From NCBI RefSeq assembly GCF_004570865.1, contig NZ_SPQS01000022.1, forward strand, positions 58,484 through 122,483: a DNA stretch of 64,000 nt, read 5' to 3'. A program made the position numbers and the translations under genes. The DNA comes from Bradyrhizobium frederickii. Its GTDB lineage: Bacteria > Pseudomonadota > Alphaproteobacteria > Rhizobiales > Xanthobacteraceae. The notes beneath the pieces were generated by a model. The model was not told where the DNA came from and ran no database searches. It saw nothing but the letters and a program-made list of their open reading frames with translations. Shown here one piece after another: positions 56,641 through 64,000 of this stretch; position 1 is the first letter of the stretch; the number at the start of each line of letters is the position of its first letter.

Positions 56641-56847
56641 TCAGTGTCGCACGCACGAGGGATCGGTCAAACAAAAAAACAGGTCGCAGATACCATCCAA
56701 CGGGTCGTCCGCGCACTGAGGATACGAAGTATCGGCTACATGCACCCTGGCGGCGACCGGTTGCGCGACAACTGTTGCAGCAAAAGGAGGCACGGCCGCC
56801 GTTGCAAGCGCGAAGGCGCTCGCTGTCACTAACACAGACTTTTTCAT
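56641..56847 (-). CDS. small secreted cysteine-containing protein
   Basis: A 68-aa frame starting MKKSVLVTASAFALATAAVP with a clear signal peptide (cleavage near VAQPVAA). The mature part is about 40 residues and ends YPQCADDPLDGICDLFFCLT, DPSCVRH, with four Cys in 20 residues. The start at 56847 follows AAGGAAGTGA on the minus strand. The size, export signal and Cys spacing fit a small periplasmic or secreted peptide; I know no family. A four-residue longer start exists. Confidence 0.5.
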   Translation of the reverse strand: MKKSVLVTASAFALATAAVPPFAATVVAQPVAARVHVADTSYPQCADDPLDGICDLFFCLTDPSCVRH

Positions 56848-57585
56848 CCGAGAAATCACTTCCCTAGGTTGGCCCCAACCCTCCTCGGGTCTATATGAGG
56901 AAGCTGTAAGCGGTAAAATTGATTTTCTTGATCAGATCTATCTAGTGAATGGATAAGTCCGGACATCACCGTAGGGCTTCGATGTTAGCCCGCGCGGAAC
57001 CTGCAATCTGCTTGATCGAACGCTGGAAGCTCGGAGTGGTCGATGCATGTCTGCGGAGCACTCGAGTTAAAGTTGAATCTGACAGTATCGTCCGAGCAAG
57101 GCGACAGTCGGCCTGCATGGTCTCGCACATATGGCGCCGCGAGGAGAGAGCCGGGTTGACCCGCGAACGTGCTCCCGAAGATCACGCAGCAATTGAGGAG
57201 CGGCTCGTCGACGACATGGAGGACGAGTTTCACGCTCGGCCATTGCAGTTGAGGCGAAGCAGCTACGCCGCCACTTGGCTTGAGACGCTCGAGGAAGAAC
57301 GACAGCCCCAGCATCTTTGGGGGCCAAGGAGGCTTGATGCAGGGGCCGTCGTAGCCTTATGCAAGAGTAGCAAACAGGCCACTTTGTTGTGGACCGGCCG
57401 ATCCGATTCGTCAAAGCGGCCGTGATGCTCAGCTCCCGTGCCACCGAGCCGTCCGTGATCCGTTGAAGCTCCGCCGAGGGCTTGCGCGCCAGCTTGCCGC
57501 GGGCAAAGAGGTGAAAGCACTGTTACATCCGAGCGGATCGCCGCCGGCGTCGGGTACATGTTTTCGGTGTGCAATGCTCAGCGGA
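56848..57585. other. gap before the broken effector
   Basis: A plus-strand frame of 158 codons (56949-57425) has charged, helical-looking stretches such as AIEERLVDDMEDEFHARPLQ but no start signal or family, and antisense frames are equally open. I leave it uncalled. Confidence 0.3.
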
Positions 57586-59152
57586 CTAGCTTCTCGCCCG
57601 AGCGCCGGGCTTCATCTGGCGCGTTTGCGAGACGCTCTTTTGCTGAGACGGCAGATCGAACTGCAGCAGCTTGTCCAATCGCTCAAGTAATCCCGCCAGT
57701 GCCTCCTTGGACGGCGGCGCCTGCCACATCTGGAGGTGCTCGGTTGCGGAAGAGGTGCGTGCTTCCTCGGTGGTGGCGATCCTCTTTGTCCCGAGATCGG
57801 AGCGCACGATAACCTTGCGCGTCGGAGCCGTAGCGGTATCGGGCCCGCCTAGTTGCGGCTCGGATGAGCTGGCCGTTGAGCTCCCCTCGCCTCCAGCCGC
57901 TGCGCGCCTTCCTTTGCCCTTTCTGCGACGCGGATTGACTTCGCCCACGACGCCGGCATTTTCAGGCAGCGCAGCCCAATCCGGCGGTTCAATCGTCACC
58001 GGCGTTGTGGGCTGCAATGCCAGCAGCCGCATGACCTCGTTCGCTGTCGCCCACGCACCTTCGACAGTCTCGTCCAGCAACTGCAGCGGAAGGTCAACTC
58101 CCGCTCCGGTCCCCCTCACTGGCAACGATGCCGCTCAGCCCCGACGCAAATTCCGAAAGCCGCTCCATGACTCCTTCCAGAACGGCGCGATGCCCCGCGT
58201 CGAGCACTGCTCCGTCGCTGTATAGAACGGCTTGGTTCGTCGAGACGAATGCCGGAAAAACATCCTCAACGAAGGTCCCGAGCAGACGCACCCGCCCGCT
58301 CTCGTCCATGAGAGCATCGCGCACGTCTGGCTCGAGCGCGCTCGCTCGCGCCTCAATCAAGAGCTCCGCGAGCGCGATCCGCGATTGCAGATACATGCAC
58401 TTCATATTGAGAGCCCAGCCGGTTTGTAGTCTTAGTGCGGCCTCTTCGGCCTTGCGCATCTCGGGGGTGCTACTTGGCAAGTTGGCAGTAGCCGCCCAGA
58501 CAAACTGCATCCGCTCCAAGCGCAAAACCTTCTTTCCCCACCATTCCATGCAGGCTGCATAGTAGTTCGCCACGCTTGCAAACGCGTCGCTCACCTGCGC
58601 AGGCGTACCAATGTTTCTAATCCCCGGGAGCACGCGTAGTGCTTTCTTTCTGTTCTCCTCCAGCCCATAGATAATATGGGTGGCCACTTCGTTACATCGA
58701 TCGGCCGCCTCCAGCGTGTCATCGCGGAGCCGACGAGCCCGATCGTCGGGCAGGATGCGACGCGCCACATTGGCCGGCAGATCCGCGTAGTACTCCAGAA
58801 CTGTTGAGCCTGCTGTGACGACTTGATCGATCAGCTCTTGCGCCTCTGGCAGGTTCTAGGCGTGCGTCGCCGCTCGACGGCTAGCCTCAAGCTCCCCAAG
58901 CAGGCTGTCCATTTTTTGCCTTGCTGCCTTGATCTCGATGCGCGTTGGCGCTGCCAGATCCGAAGTTGGCTTGCCAAGCACCGAGGTTCTGTCCTGAGTC
59001 CCAGAGCGCATCCGCTCGATGACGGCATCGAAGGACTGACTGCGTCCTGAAAGGAGGAGGCTAGGCTCCGGGCTCGAACCGCTTACGTCCCCGCTGCTGC
59101 CGGCTCCTGTGGTTTCCACCTCGGATGTGCGAGCTCGGCCAATCCCTGTCAT
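57586..59152 (-). pseudogene. type III effector-like gene with amber stop and frameshift
   Basis: A ~520-codon gene under a tts-like box. It begins MTGIGRARTSEVETTGAGSS, a Ser/Gly/Thr-rich start typical of secreted effectors. TAG at 58856-58858 interrupts the frame after RRAATHA; it then continues in frame as NLPEAQELIDQVVTAGSTVL and a long helical domain to 58094. A G5 run near 58105 shifts the frame: VASEG should continue TGAGVDLPLQLLDETVEGAW, which is read to 57586. The middle (YYAACMEWWGKKVLRLERMQ) is helical; the tail has a basic RRRKGKGRRA stretch that might serve as nuclear signal. Family unknown. Confidence 0.65.
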
Positions 59153-59189
59153 ACTTCGTCTCCGATGAAAGTCATGAATGTGCAGCCCG

Positions 59190-59223
59190 TCTGGATAGAC
59201 CGCCTGACTGACGACTAGCTGAC
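59190..59223 (-). promoter_or_regulatory. tts-box-like promoter
   Basis: On the minus strand from 59223, GTCAGCTAGTCGTCAGTC matches the tts box GTCAGCTTGTCGACAGCT at 48485 in 14 of 18 positions. It begins 71 bases before the ATG at 59152, almost the same spacing as at 48554. This makes TtsI control of the gene likely. Confidence 0.65.
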
Positions 59224-59733
59224 CAAAAACCGTTCTTTCGGATGCACAAGAAGGCCAATGTCACCTGAAGTTCCTTTCCATCGCAGCTCCAATGTCGCTG
59301 AAGAGAGCGATGCGGGTAACTGCGTCCGTGTAAGCAGCCGCGACGTAACCGCGGCTGAGGTGCCCTGGCCTCGACGCGATCCGCTACGAGCGTCGCCCCT
59401 CTGCCGTTAGCTCCGTCCACACCGACTGAGGCAAGTCGTCCCCAAACGTTGGTAGCCGGGAGAACAGTCGGGGCCTAATCGGCGAATTATGGTCAAGCAG
59501 AAATGGCCAGCTTATATGGCAAACCTACGCTCGCCACGCGCGTCCTACTAACGGTAAGGGGACTTCGACATAAGAGCTTAACAATCTAGCGGCCGTACAC
59601 CGATGACGAGATGCTGAAGGACGATCAGCATCGATATTTCTCCTCGTCCCAACCAGCTGAAATGACCTCCCACAGATCCTCAGGCTGCATTTCGTAAAAG
59701 TGCGGCGCCCATCCGGGTCCGGTGAGATCACCT
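59224..59733. other. gap between effector promoter and small transporter
   Basis: No gene recognised in about 500 bases; the frames present are short and conflicting. Confidence 0.35.
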
Positions 59734-60087
59734 TCATAGAAACATCGCAGCGAGCACACCAAACGCACCGAGAACCAGCCCAATCAGCGAACCGGCGGTC
59801 GGCACGTCTCTGAAGAGCAGAACCGTGAGCATCGGTTCCACGACCAGGATCGCTCCCACCGATATCGCGACAATGATCCAAATATTCTTCAGATGCATGT
59901 AGCCCAGCGCGTATCCGAGAACGAGCAGGATGCCACCCAAGCATACCAGGAGAAACATCGGCCAAAGCATCGCCAGATCGCCACCAGCCTTTCCGAATTG
60001 CCTTGAGGCAATTAACTCGGCGAATATCGAAAGAGCTTCTCCAAGGAAAATTGCTGCCACAGCTACAATTTTCAACATCAAGGTCAT
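59734..60087 (-). CDS. small multidrug/EamA-type membrane protein
   Basis: A 117-aa protein with four hydrophobic segments (LKIVAVAAIFLGEALSIFAE, WPMFLLVCLGGILLVLGYAL, IWIIVAISVGAILVVEPMLT and LIGLVLGAFGVLAAMF). A conserved Glu sits in segment 1 (GEALSIFAE), and VVEP in segment 3 resembles the small drug/metabolite transporter fold. It could work as a dimer. The start at 60087 or the Met at 60078 are both possible. Likely an efflux or metabolite exporter; the substrate is unknown. Confidence 0.7.
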   Translation of the reverse strand: MTLMLKIVAVAAIFLGEALSIFAELIASRQFGKAGGDLAMLWPMFLLVCLGGILLVLGYALGYMHLKNIWIIVAISVGAILVVEPMLTVLLFRDVPTAGSLIGLVLGAFGVLAAMFL

Positions 60088-60357
60088 TGCTCTCTATGGT
60101 TTCGGCGATTCGAGGGTGGCCCGGAGACCTGTATCGGAGTAGCCGTTGAGGTTCAATTTTCGGCATGCCAAGCGCTGGCGGAGACGCGCGCCTCACCTAT
60201 CGCTTCGCAGGTCTTTCCAAGCGTTTGCCGGGCCGGTAATTAGCTTCCGACATGCAGCATTGTTTCCGTCGATCACCCCAGCTGCGCTGCTTGCAGAAAC
60301 CAAAGATGGTTCAGGGCAAGCCCGCTCCGCCGCCTGCGTGAGCAGAACAATTTTTGC

Positions 60358-61599
60358 CTAGGCTGCAATCTGCACGGGAAGAGCGGAATAGCCGTGCACG
60401 AAGTTAGACGCAATCCGCTCGGGTTCGCCGACAACCTCGAACCCCAATTGCGCAGACAAGATCTCTTCCCAGAGGACTCTCAACTGCAGTTCCGCAAGAT
60501 GTCGACCAAGACAGCGATGGATGCCGAATCCGAACGAGAGATGCTGCCTCACATTTTTGCGGTCGATCATGAAATTGTCGGCGTCCTCAATGATCTCTTC
60601 GTCCCTGTTACCGGAGATGTACCACATGACGACCTTGTCGCCTTTCCTGATCTGTTTTCCGCCTACGATGCTGTCGATCGCGGCGGTACGGCGCATATGT
60701 GCGATTGGCGTTTGGTACCGAATAATCTCGGACACGGCACTCGAGACGAGCTTGGGATTGTCATTTAGCTTTCGCAGCTCGGAGGGATATTGACTCATGA
60801 AGAGGAGGCCGCCGGTAATCGAGTTGCGCGTGGTGTCATTCCCGCCAACGATCAACAGAATCAGATTTCCGAGAAACTCACTCGGCTCCATCTGGCGTGT
60901 GGCAGGCGAATGCGCCATCAGGGAAATCAGGTCGAGGCGCGGCTCGGCTTTGATGCGCTCGTTCCAAAGCCGGGTGAAGTACTCCAGGCACTCGGACAAG
61001 ATGGTGCTTCGTTTGTCCCAGCTGTCGATTGCATGGCCTGCTTTCGGAGCTGTAACAGCGACGTCTGACCAATAGGTCAGCAGTCGCCGATCCTCAAATG
61101 GAAAATCGAACAGCGTGGCGAGCATTTGCGTCGTCAACTCTATGGACACCATGTCCACCCAGTTGAAGGCCTCATTGCGCGGCAAGTCTGCGAGAATCGC
61201 CCTGACCCGAGACCGGATCAAGCTTTCGAGGTTCGTCAAGCTTTCCGGCCCGACGATCGGGCCGACGGAATTGCGCTGCTCGGCGTGCTTGGGAGGCCCC
61301 ATCTTGATGAAGCTCGGGGTCCAGTGCTCGCCAGGCACGTCGACAATAGTAACACCTTGTTCGGACGAGAACGCTTTGTGGTTTGTGTCTACGGCTACGA
61401 TATCCCGGTATTTCGTCACGGACCAATATGGACCATGAGCGCTGTCGTGACAGTAGTGAACGGGATCTTCCTTTCGCAACCGCTCAAAACAAGCCCACAT
61501 GCTGTCGTCTTGAAAGCGCTTGCCCTCGCTTACATCCAGCTTGCTCAGCGGGATGACACACGGATTCTCAGCTCTATAATCTTCCGATCGCCTTGTCAT
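60358..61599 (-). CDS. cytochrome P450, CYP127-like
   Basis: A 413-aa soluble P450. The haem ligand motif is FGFGIHRCLGRHLA (FxxGxxxCxG with Cys). The I-helix oxygen site is LLIVGGNDTTRN, the ExxR is SEIIRYQT. By overall feel and symbiosis-island context it resembles CYP127A of rhizobial symbiotic regions (y4vG in strain NGR234); that subfamily call is from memory. It needs a separate ferredoxin and reductase, which are not in this window. Likely oxidises a terpenoid, phenolic or other plant-derived or signalling compound, perhaps under symbiotic control. No promoter motif was identified. Confidence 0.88.
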   Translation of the reverse strand: MTRRSEDYRAENPCVIPLSKLDVSEGKRFQDDSMWACFERLRKEDPVHYCHDSAHGPYWSVTKYRDIVAVDTNHKAFSSEQGVTIVDVPGEHWTPSFIKMGPPKHAEQRNSVGPIVGPESLTNLESLIRSRVRAILADLPRNEAFNWVDMVSIELTTQMLATLFDFPFEDRRLLTYWSDVAVTAPKAGHAIDSWDKRSTILSECLEYFTRLWNERIKAEPRLDLISLMAHSPATRQMEPSEFLGNLILLIVGGNDTTRNSITGGLLFMSQYPSELRKLNDNPKLVSSAVSEIIRYQTPIAHMRRTAAIDSIVGGKQIRKGDKVVMWYISGNRDEEIIEDADNFMIDRKNVRQHLSFGFGIHRCLGRHLAELQLRVLWEEILSAQLGFEVVGEPERIASNFVHGYSALPVQIAA

Positions 61600-61927
61600 G
61601 ATATCTCTGCAGATTCTGCTCTCGAGAGTTTACGGCGTGGTGGGATTCGTCGCCTTCGAGCTGCCGCAGCACTTGGCTGCGACGGGACGCTCGACCAGGC
61701 TACCTCACAGTGCAGCTAGCCTCGCCCTACCATGTCGGGCAGTAAGGATCGTATTGACTTTCCAAGTCGATCTACTCAAAGGATCGGTGAGAGCTCTCAG
61801 TGCTGGTTAGAGATGGCTATGCGCTGGAGGCAACATCAAGCCGAGTACACCTTCATAAGTGACCCTCGCTTTGGGATACGGCCGGAACGGATAGCTTTCT
61901 CAAGGTCATGGATGAATAGTCGCCTGG
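61600..61927. other. intergenic region between P450 and PanC-like gene
   Basis: 328 bases that should hold the P450 promoter. I looked for a sigma-54 -24/-12 pair and a NifA site (TGT-N10-ACA) on the minus strand and saw none that I would defend. Confidence 0.4.
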
Positions 61928-62809
61928 CTAGGACTGTTCAGGCAGATCGATCCAGATATCCGAAGGACCCTTCACGAGAGTATCTTGATCTGGAACGTAG
62001 ATATTATCGAAGATCCTGAGACCATGAGCCGTTGCCGCGCCAAAAATTATGAAAGGGAGCTCGACTTGCTCCAGGTCTTCGAAGTCGTCAGCGCCGACGA
62101 TTCGAACAAAATCGAGTTTAAAGTGCCGGAACTTGATCTGAGATGTGGCGGACGCGACCAGATCCTTCACACTAGATGCCCCTTCGGCGATCTCTTTCCT
62201 CGAATGGTTGAGTGCCGTGAAAAGGCAGGACAGCTCATCAAGCTCGGAACGGCTAAATCGTCTCAGACGCGACGAAATGGGCACTCCGTTCTTGTATCTC
62301 ACGGTCGGCACAAACCTTATCTCGCAATCCAGAAGGAGATCTGCGACGGCGCGCTTCACCAGGATCGCCTGACCGATATCTTTCAGGCCGAAGTAGCTGC
62401 GAGTCGGCTTTGCATAGCAGATCCAGCGGACTGCCCCGGTAACGGCTTCCTGCAAATAGGCCTCGGGTCCCCCTAGACGCAAATGACAGTCGCCTTGCGA
62501 TACAAAGGTTCGATAGCCAGGCGGGAACATTTCGGTGTCGTTGGAGGAAATTACGGCAGTTGCTCCCGAACGCAATGCAAGTCCAATATCGTCGTCCAAA
62601 TTGAAGTCGTAGCTCCCACCCGGTCTAAGCTGGATCTTGTTCGGGTAGACTGTGACGATCGCGACGTCATTTTCCGATGCCGCCCTTCTGATCAGTTCTG
62701 CATGCCCAAGATGCAGGGCTCCGAGAGTATGTACCGTCCCGATAGTCTGCCCTGTTCTCGCCACCTCCCGAATGAACGCTTTACCTGCGGAAAGACATGC
62801 CAGATGCAT
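61928..62809 (-). CDS. divergent PanC-like (pantothenate synthetase family) protein
   Basis: A 293-aa nucleotidyltransferase-fold protein. VHTLGALHLGHAEL is the HIGH-type ATP site of PanC (normally TMGALHxGH), and SYFGLKDIGQAIL matches FGxKDxQ. ISSRLRRFS stands for the MSSRN/KMSKS loop. The pantoate/beta-alanine segment is altered (VYPNKIQL instead of FVNPxQF), and the usual RPGHFxGV loop is missing. It is thus a paralogue that may ligate another acid-amine pair. It is upstream of the P450 on the same strand, with a 328-base gap. PanC makes pantothenate for CoA; whether this one does is doubtful. Confidence 0.78.
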   Translation of the reverse strand: MHLACLSAGKAFIREVARTGQTIGTVHTLGALHLGHAELIRRAASENDVAIVTVYPNKIQLRPGGSYDFNLDDDIGLALRSGATAVISSNDTEMFPPGYRTFVSQGDCHLRLGGPEAYLQEAVTGAVRWICYAKPTRSYFGLKDIGQAILVKRAVADLLLDCEIRFVPTVRYKNGVPISSRLRRFSRSELDELSCLFTALNHSRKEIAEGASSVKDLVASATSQIKFRHFKLDFVRIVGADDFEDLEQVELPFIIFGAATAHGLRIFDNIYVPDQDTLVKGPSDIWIDLPEQS

Positions 62810-62843
62810 TTTCTACTCCAGTCTCTTTGAATGCCAAAAGAGC

Positions 62844-62865
62844 GTAAGCGGCGTGCGCCGCTTAC
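62844..62865. promoter_or_regulatory. perfect stem-loop upstream of the PanC-like gene
   Basis: GTAAGCGGC and GCCGCTTAC form a 9-bp stem with a 4-base loop, flanked on both sides by AAAAGAGC direct repeats. It lies 35 bases before the minus-strand start at 62809, in the expected 5' untranslated region. It may be an operator or an mRNA control hairpin. Confidence 0.5.
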
Positions 62866-63036
62866 AAAAGAGCGTCGGTCGGATCGCACAGAAGGTCTGC
62901 CCTGCCTCTCGTATCCGCCGGCGATGCCAGGGAGCCCCATAGCGCTTAAGCGCTCGCTCACAGCTCGAACGACCGCCCAGACCTGTCCTAACTCGCCGAC
63001 ACTGCATTGACTTCTATTTTGCAGTCTCCGAAGCCG

Positions 63037-63718
63037 TCAGGTAGACCCTTCTCGACCCTGTCGGATCAACGATGAGAATTCAGTCAGATAGCTTGATGGA
63101 TCGCGTGGCTGATCCCCCTTCAGAGCGGCCTGTAGGCCCGGACATCGGTCTGCAAAGAACGGTGGCTCGAATGTGGTTATCTTAGCGCCCGAAAAATCCA
63201 CTTTTACGAAGCTGGCCTGGAACGGCGACATCCCACTCAGGTTCGCCTCGCGCAAGGACGATTGGTTCATGCGCACGTACGCGGCCCGCGTTGCCTCCAG
63301 ATTAGTTCTCGTCATTCCTGCGGCGAGATATGCCTGAACGAGATTCGATCCTTCGAGATTTGCCTCATCCAGTGCCATTGATTGCGGGGGATCACCGGTG
63401 ATCATCGACCTGTAAAGGTAAGCATTGGATAGGTCTGCGCGTTCGAGATCGCAGTCGCGCACAAAGGTAGAGCGGCCACGAAAGCCCGATAATTTGGCGG
63501 CTCGCATCGTGCTCTCTGTTATAGAAATGCATTCGCCTGATGCCAGAGACAGGTCCGCTCCGTCGAGCTCGCAGGAATGAATGGATGCACCGTTGAGCAC
63601 GGCGCCGACGAGGTTTGCGTTGGACAAGTTTACGGACAAAAGCCGCGCCTCGGTCAGGTCCGTCTGCTCAAGCTCCGCATTTGGAAGATTTGACAGGTGA
63701 ATATCTGAGCTGGCCCCG
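63037..63718 (-). pseudogene. pentapeptide-repeat protein, N-terminus replaced by IS3 sequence
   Basis: A pentapeptide-repeat region with A(D/N)LxX repeats: NAELEQTDLTEARLLSVNLS, NANLVGAVLNGASIHSCEL, DGADLSLASG, LERADLSNAYLY, LDEANLEGSNLVQAYLAAG, LREANLSGMS and VDFSGAKITTFEP. Such right-handed beta-helices mimic DNA or bind partners. The open frame continues upstream to 63957, but its first ~79 codons are antisense-frame IS sequence. The native start is therefore gone. About 225 native residues remain, with a non-repeat tail (FADRCPGLQAALKGDQP). Confidence 0.75.
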
Positions 63719-64000
63719 GTTGTCTGAACAGAATATCCGCGTCGATAAGTGGAGCCTCTGCCGGGGTTAGGCTGCCGTGCGGAGCGGCAGCGGGGTGAAG
63801 TAGGCTTGATCCGGTGTGCTGCCGTCAAGGCTCGAATGTGGACGGCGGCAATTGTAGAAGTCCAGATAGCGGCCAATCGAGGCGCGAGCGTCGCTGACGC
63901 TGTCGTAGGCCCGCAGATACACCTCCTCGTATTTGACGCTGCGCCACAGCCGCTCAACGAACACGTTGTCCCGCCAGGCGCCCCGGCCGTCCATACTGAT
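63719..64000 (-). mobile_element. IS3-family insertion sequence, right end (cut by window edge)
   Basis: The element end is marked by TGTCTGAACAG at about 63721 and contains the C-terminal part of an orfB transposase. The rest lies beyond the window. Insertion at 63718 removed the start of the pentapeptide-repeat gene. Confidence 0.8.
63767..64000 (-). CDS. IS3-family transposase orfB, C-terminal part (partial)
   Basis: The minus strand from the window edge reads ISMDGRGAWRDNVFVERLWR, then SVKYEEVYLRAYDSVSDARA and FYNCRRPHSSLDGSTPDQAY to a stop at 63767. SMDG...N.F.ERLWR and RPHSSL are the closing DDE segments of IS3 transposases (integrase-core, rve). Intact as far as seen. Confidence 0.9.
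   Translation of the reverse strand: MSMDGRGAWRDNVFVERLWRSVKYEEVYLRAYDSVSDARASIGRYLDFYNCRRPHSSLDGSTPDQAYFTPLPLRTAA

Noticed and set aside
56949..57425. 158-codon plus-strand frame
   Set aside because: No ribosome binding site or family; antisense frames are equally open.
61600..63036. NifA upstream sites or -24/-12 sigma-54 promoters near the P450 and PanC-like genes
   Set aside because: TGGCA-like strings occur (for example CTGGCATCG) but the matching GC element at the right spacing and a TGT-N10-ACA were not found.
1..64000. CRISPR array, rRNA, tRNA or nod box
   Set aside because: No regularly spaced repeats, no tRNA-like T-loop/acceptor combination and no convincing nod box were seen by eye.

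Overview
The window looks like accessory DNA of a rhizobial alphaproteobacterium, most likely a Bradyrhizobium- or Mesorhizobium-type symbiosis island or plasmid. The evidence is GC-rich coding with rhizobial start and overlap habits, two good tts-box-like promoters placed about 70 bases before type III effector-like genes, a CYP127-like cytochrome P450 beside a divergent PanC, a rhizavidin/bradavidin-like avidin gene, decayed conjugation genes (coupling protein and relaxase fragments), and many insertion sequences of the IS3, IS5/IS427, IS66 and IS701 families. The species call is inference; no rRNA, tRNA or housekeeping gene is present to fix it.

Layout. 0.5-4.9 kb: a minus-strand operon of exported proteins (lipoprotein, matrixin-like zinc protease, trypsin-like protease, DUF900-type alpha/beta hydrolase). 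5.1-8.0 kb: decayed DUF2235 lipase and membrane-protein genes. 8.2-12.1 kb: an XRE regulator and ImmA/IrrE peptidase followed by a ubiquitin-like conjugation operon (multiubiquitin/E2 fusion, JAB-E1 fusion, ParB-like small protein); both blocks are preceded by related palindromes. 12.2-19.8 kb: a second hydrolase group (alpha/beta hydrolase, HNH endonuclease, intact DUF2235 lipase, phospholipase D-like protein, S1/P1 nuclease). 20-27.4 kb: remnants of an integrative conjugative element with a solo DNA methyltransferase, a strong terminator, broken coupling protein and truncated relaxase. 27.7 kb: the avidin-like gene.

29.1-34.5 kb: a tau/ssu-like operon (TauD dioxygenase, binding protein, ATPase, permease) divergent from a broken flavin monooxygenase. 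35.5-44.8 kb: a translationally coupled sugar-uptake and catabolism operon (binding protein, two permeases, PfkB kinase, SDR, HAD phosphatase, UgpC-like ATPase) ending in an unusual PEP-hydrolase/AAA+/Fis regulator. The binding protein has an in-frame stop and the ATPase a frameshift. 44.8-48.5 kb is gene-poor. 48.5-54.6 kb: a tts-box effector and a graveyard of mobile elements, including an IS427-group element lying in the target duplication of an IS701-family element that broke a SET-domain gene. 54.9-64 kb: an MFS transporter, a small cysteine-containing secreted peptide, a second tts-box effector gene broken by an amber codon and a frameshift, a small drug/metabolite-type transporter, the P450, the PanC-like protein and a pentapeptide-repeat gene cut by an IS3-family element.

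At least ten genes carry one or more frameshifts or in-frame stops. Some lie in homopolymers and could be sequence errors; others (for example a probable TGG to TGA change) look like true decay. The best candidate for a little-described system is the regulated ubiquitin-like operon at 8.2-12.1 kb.
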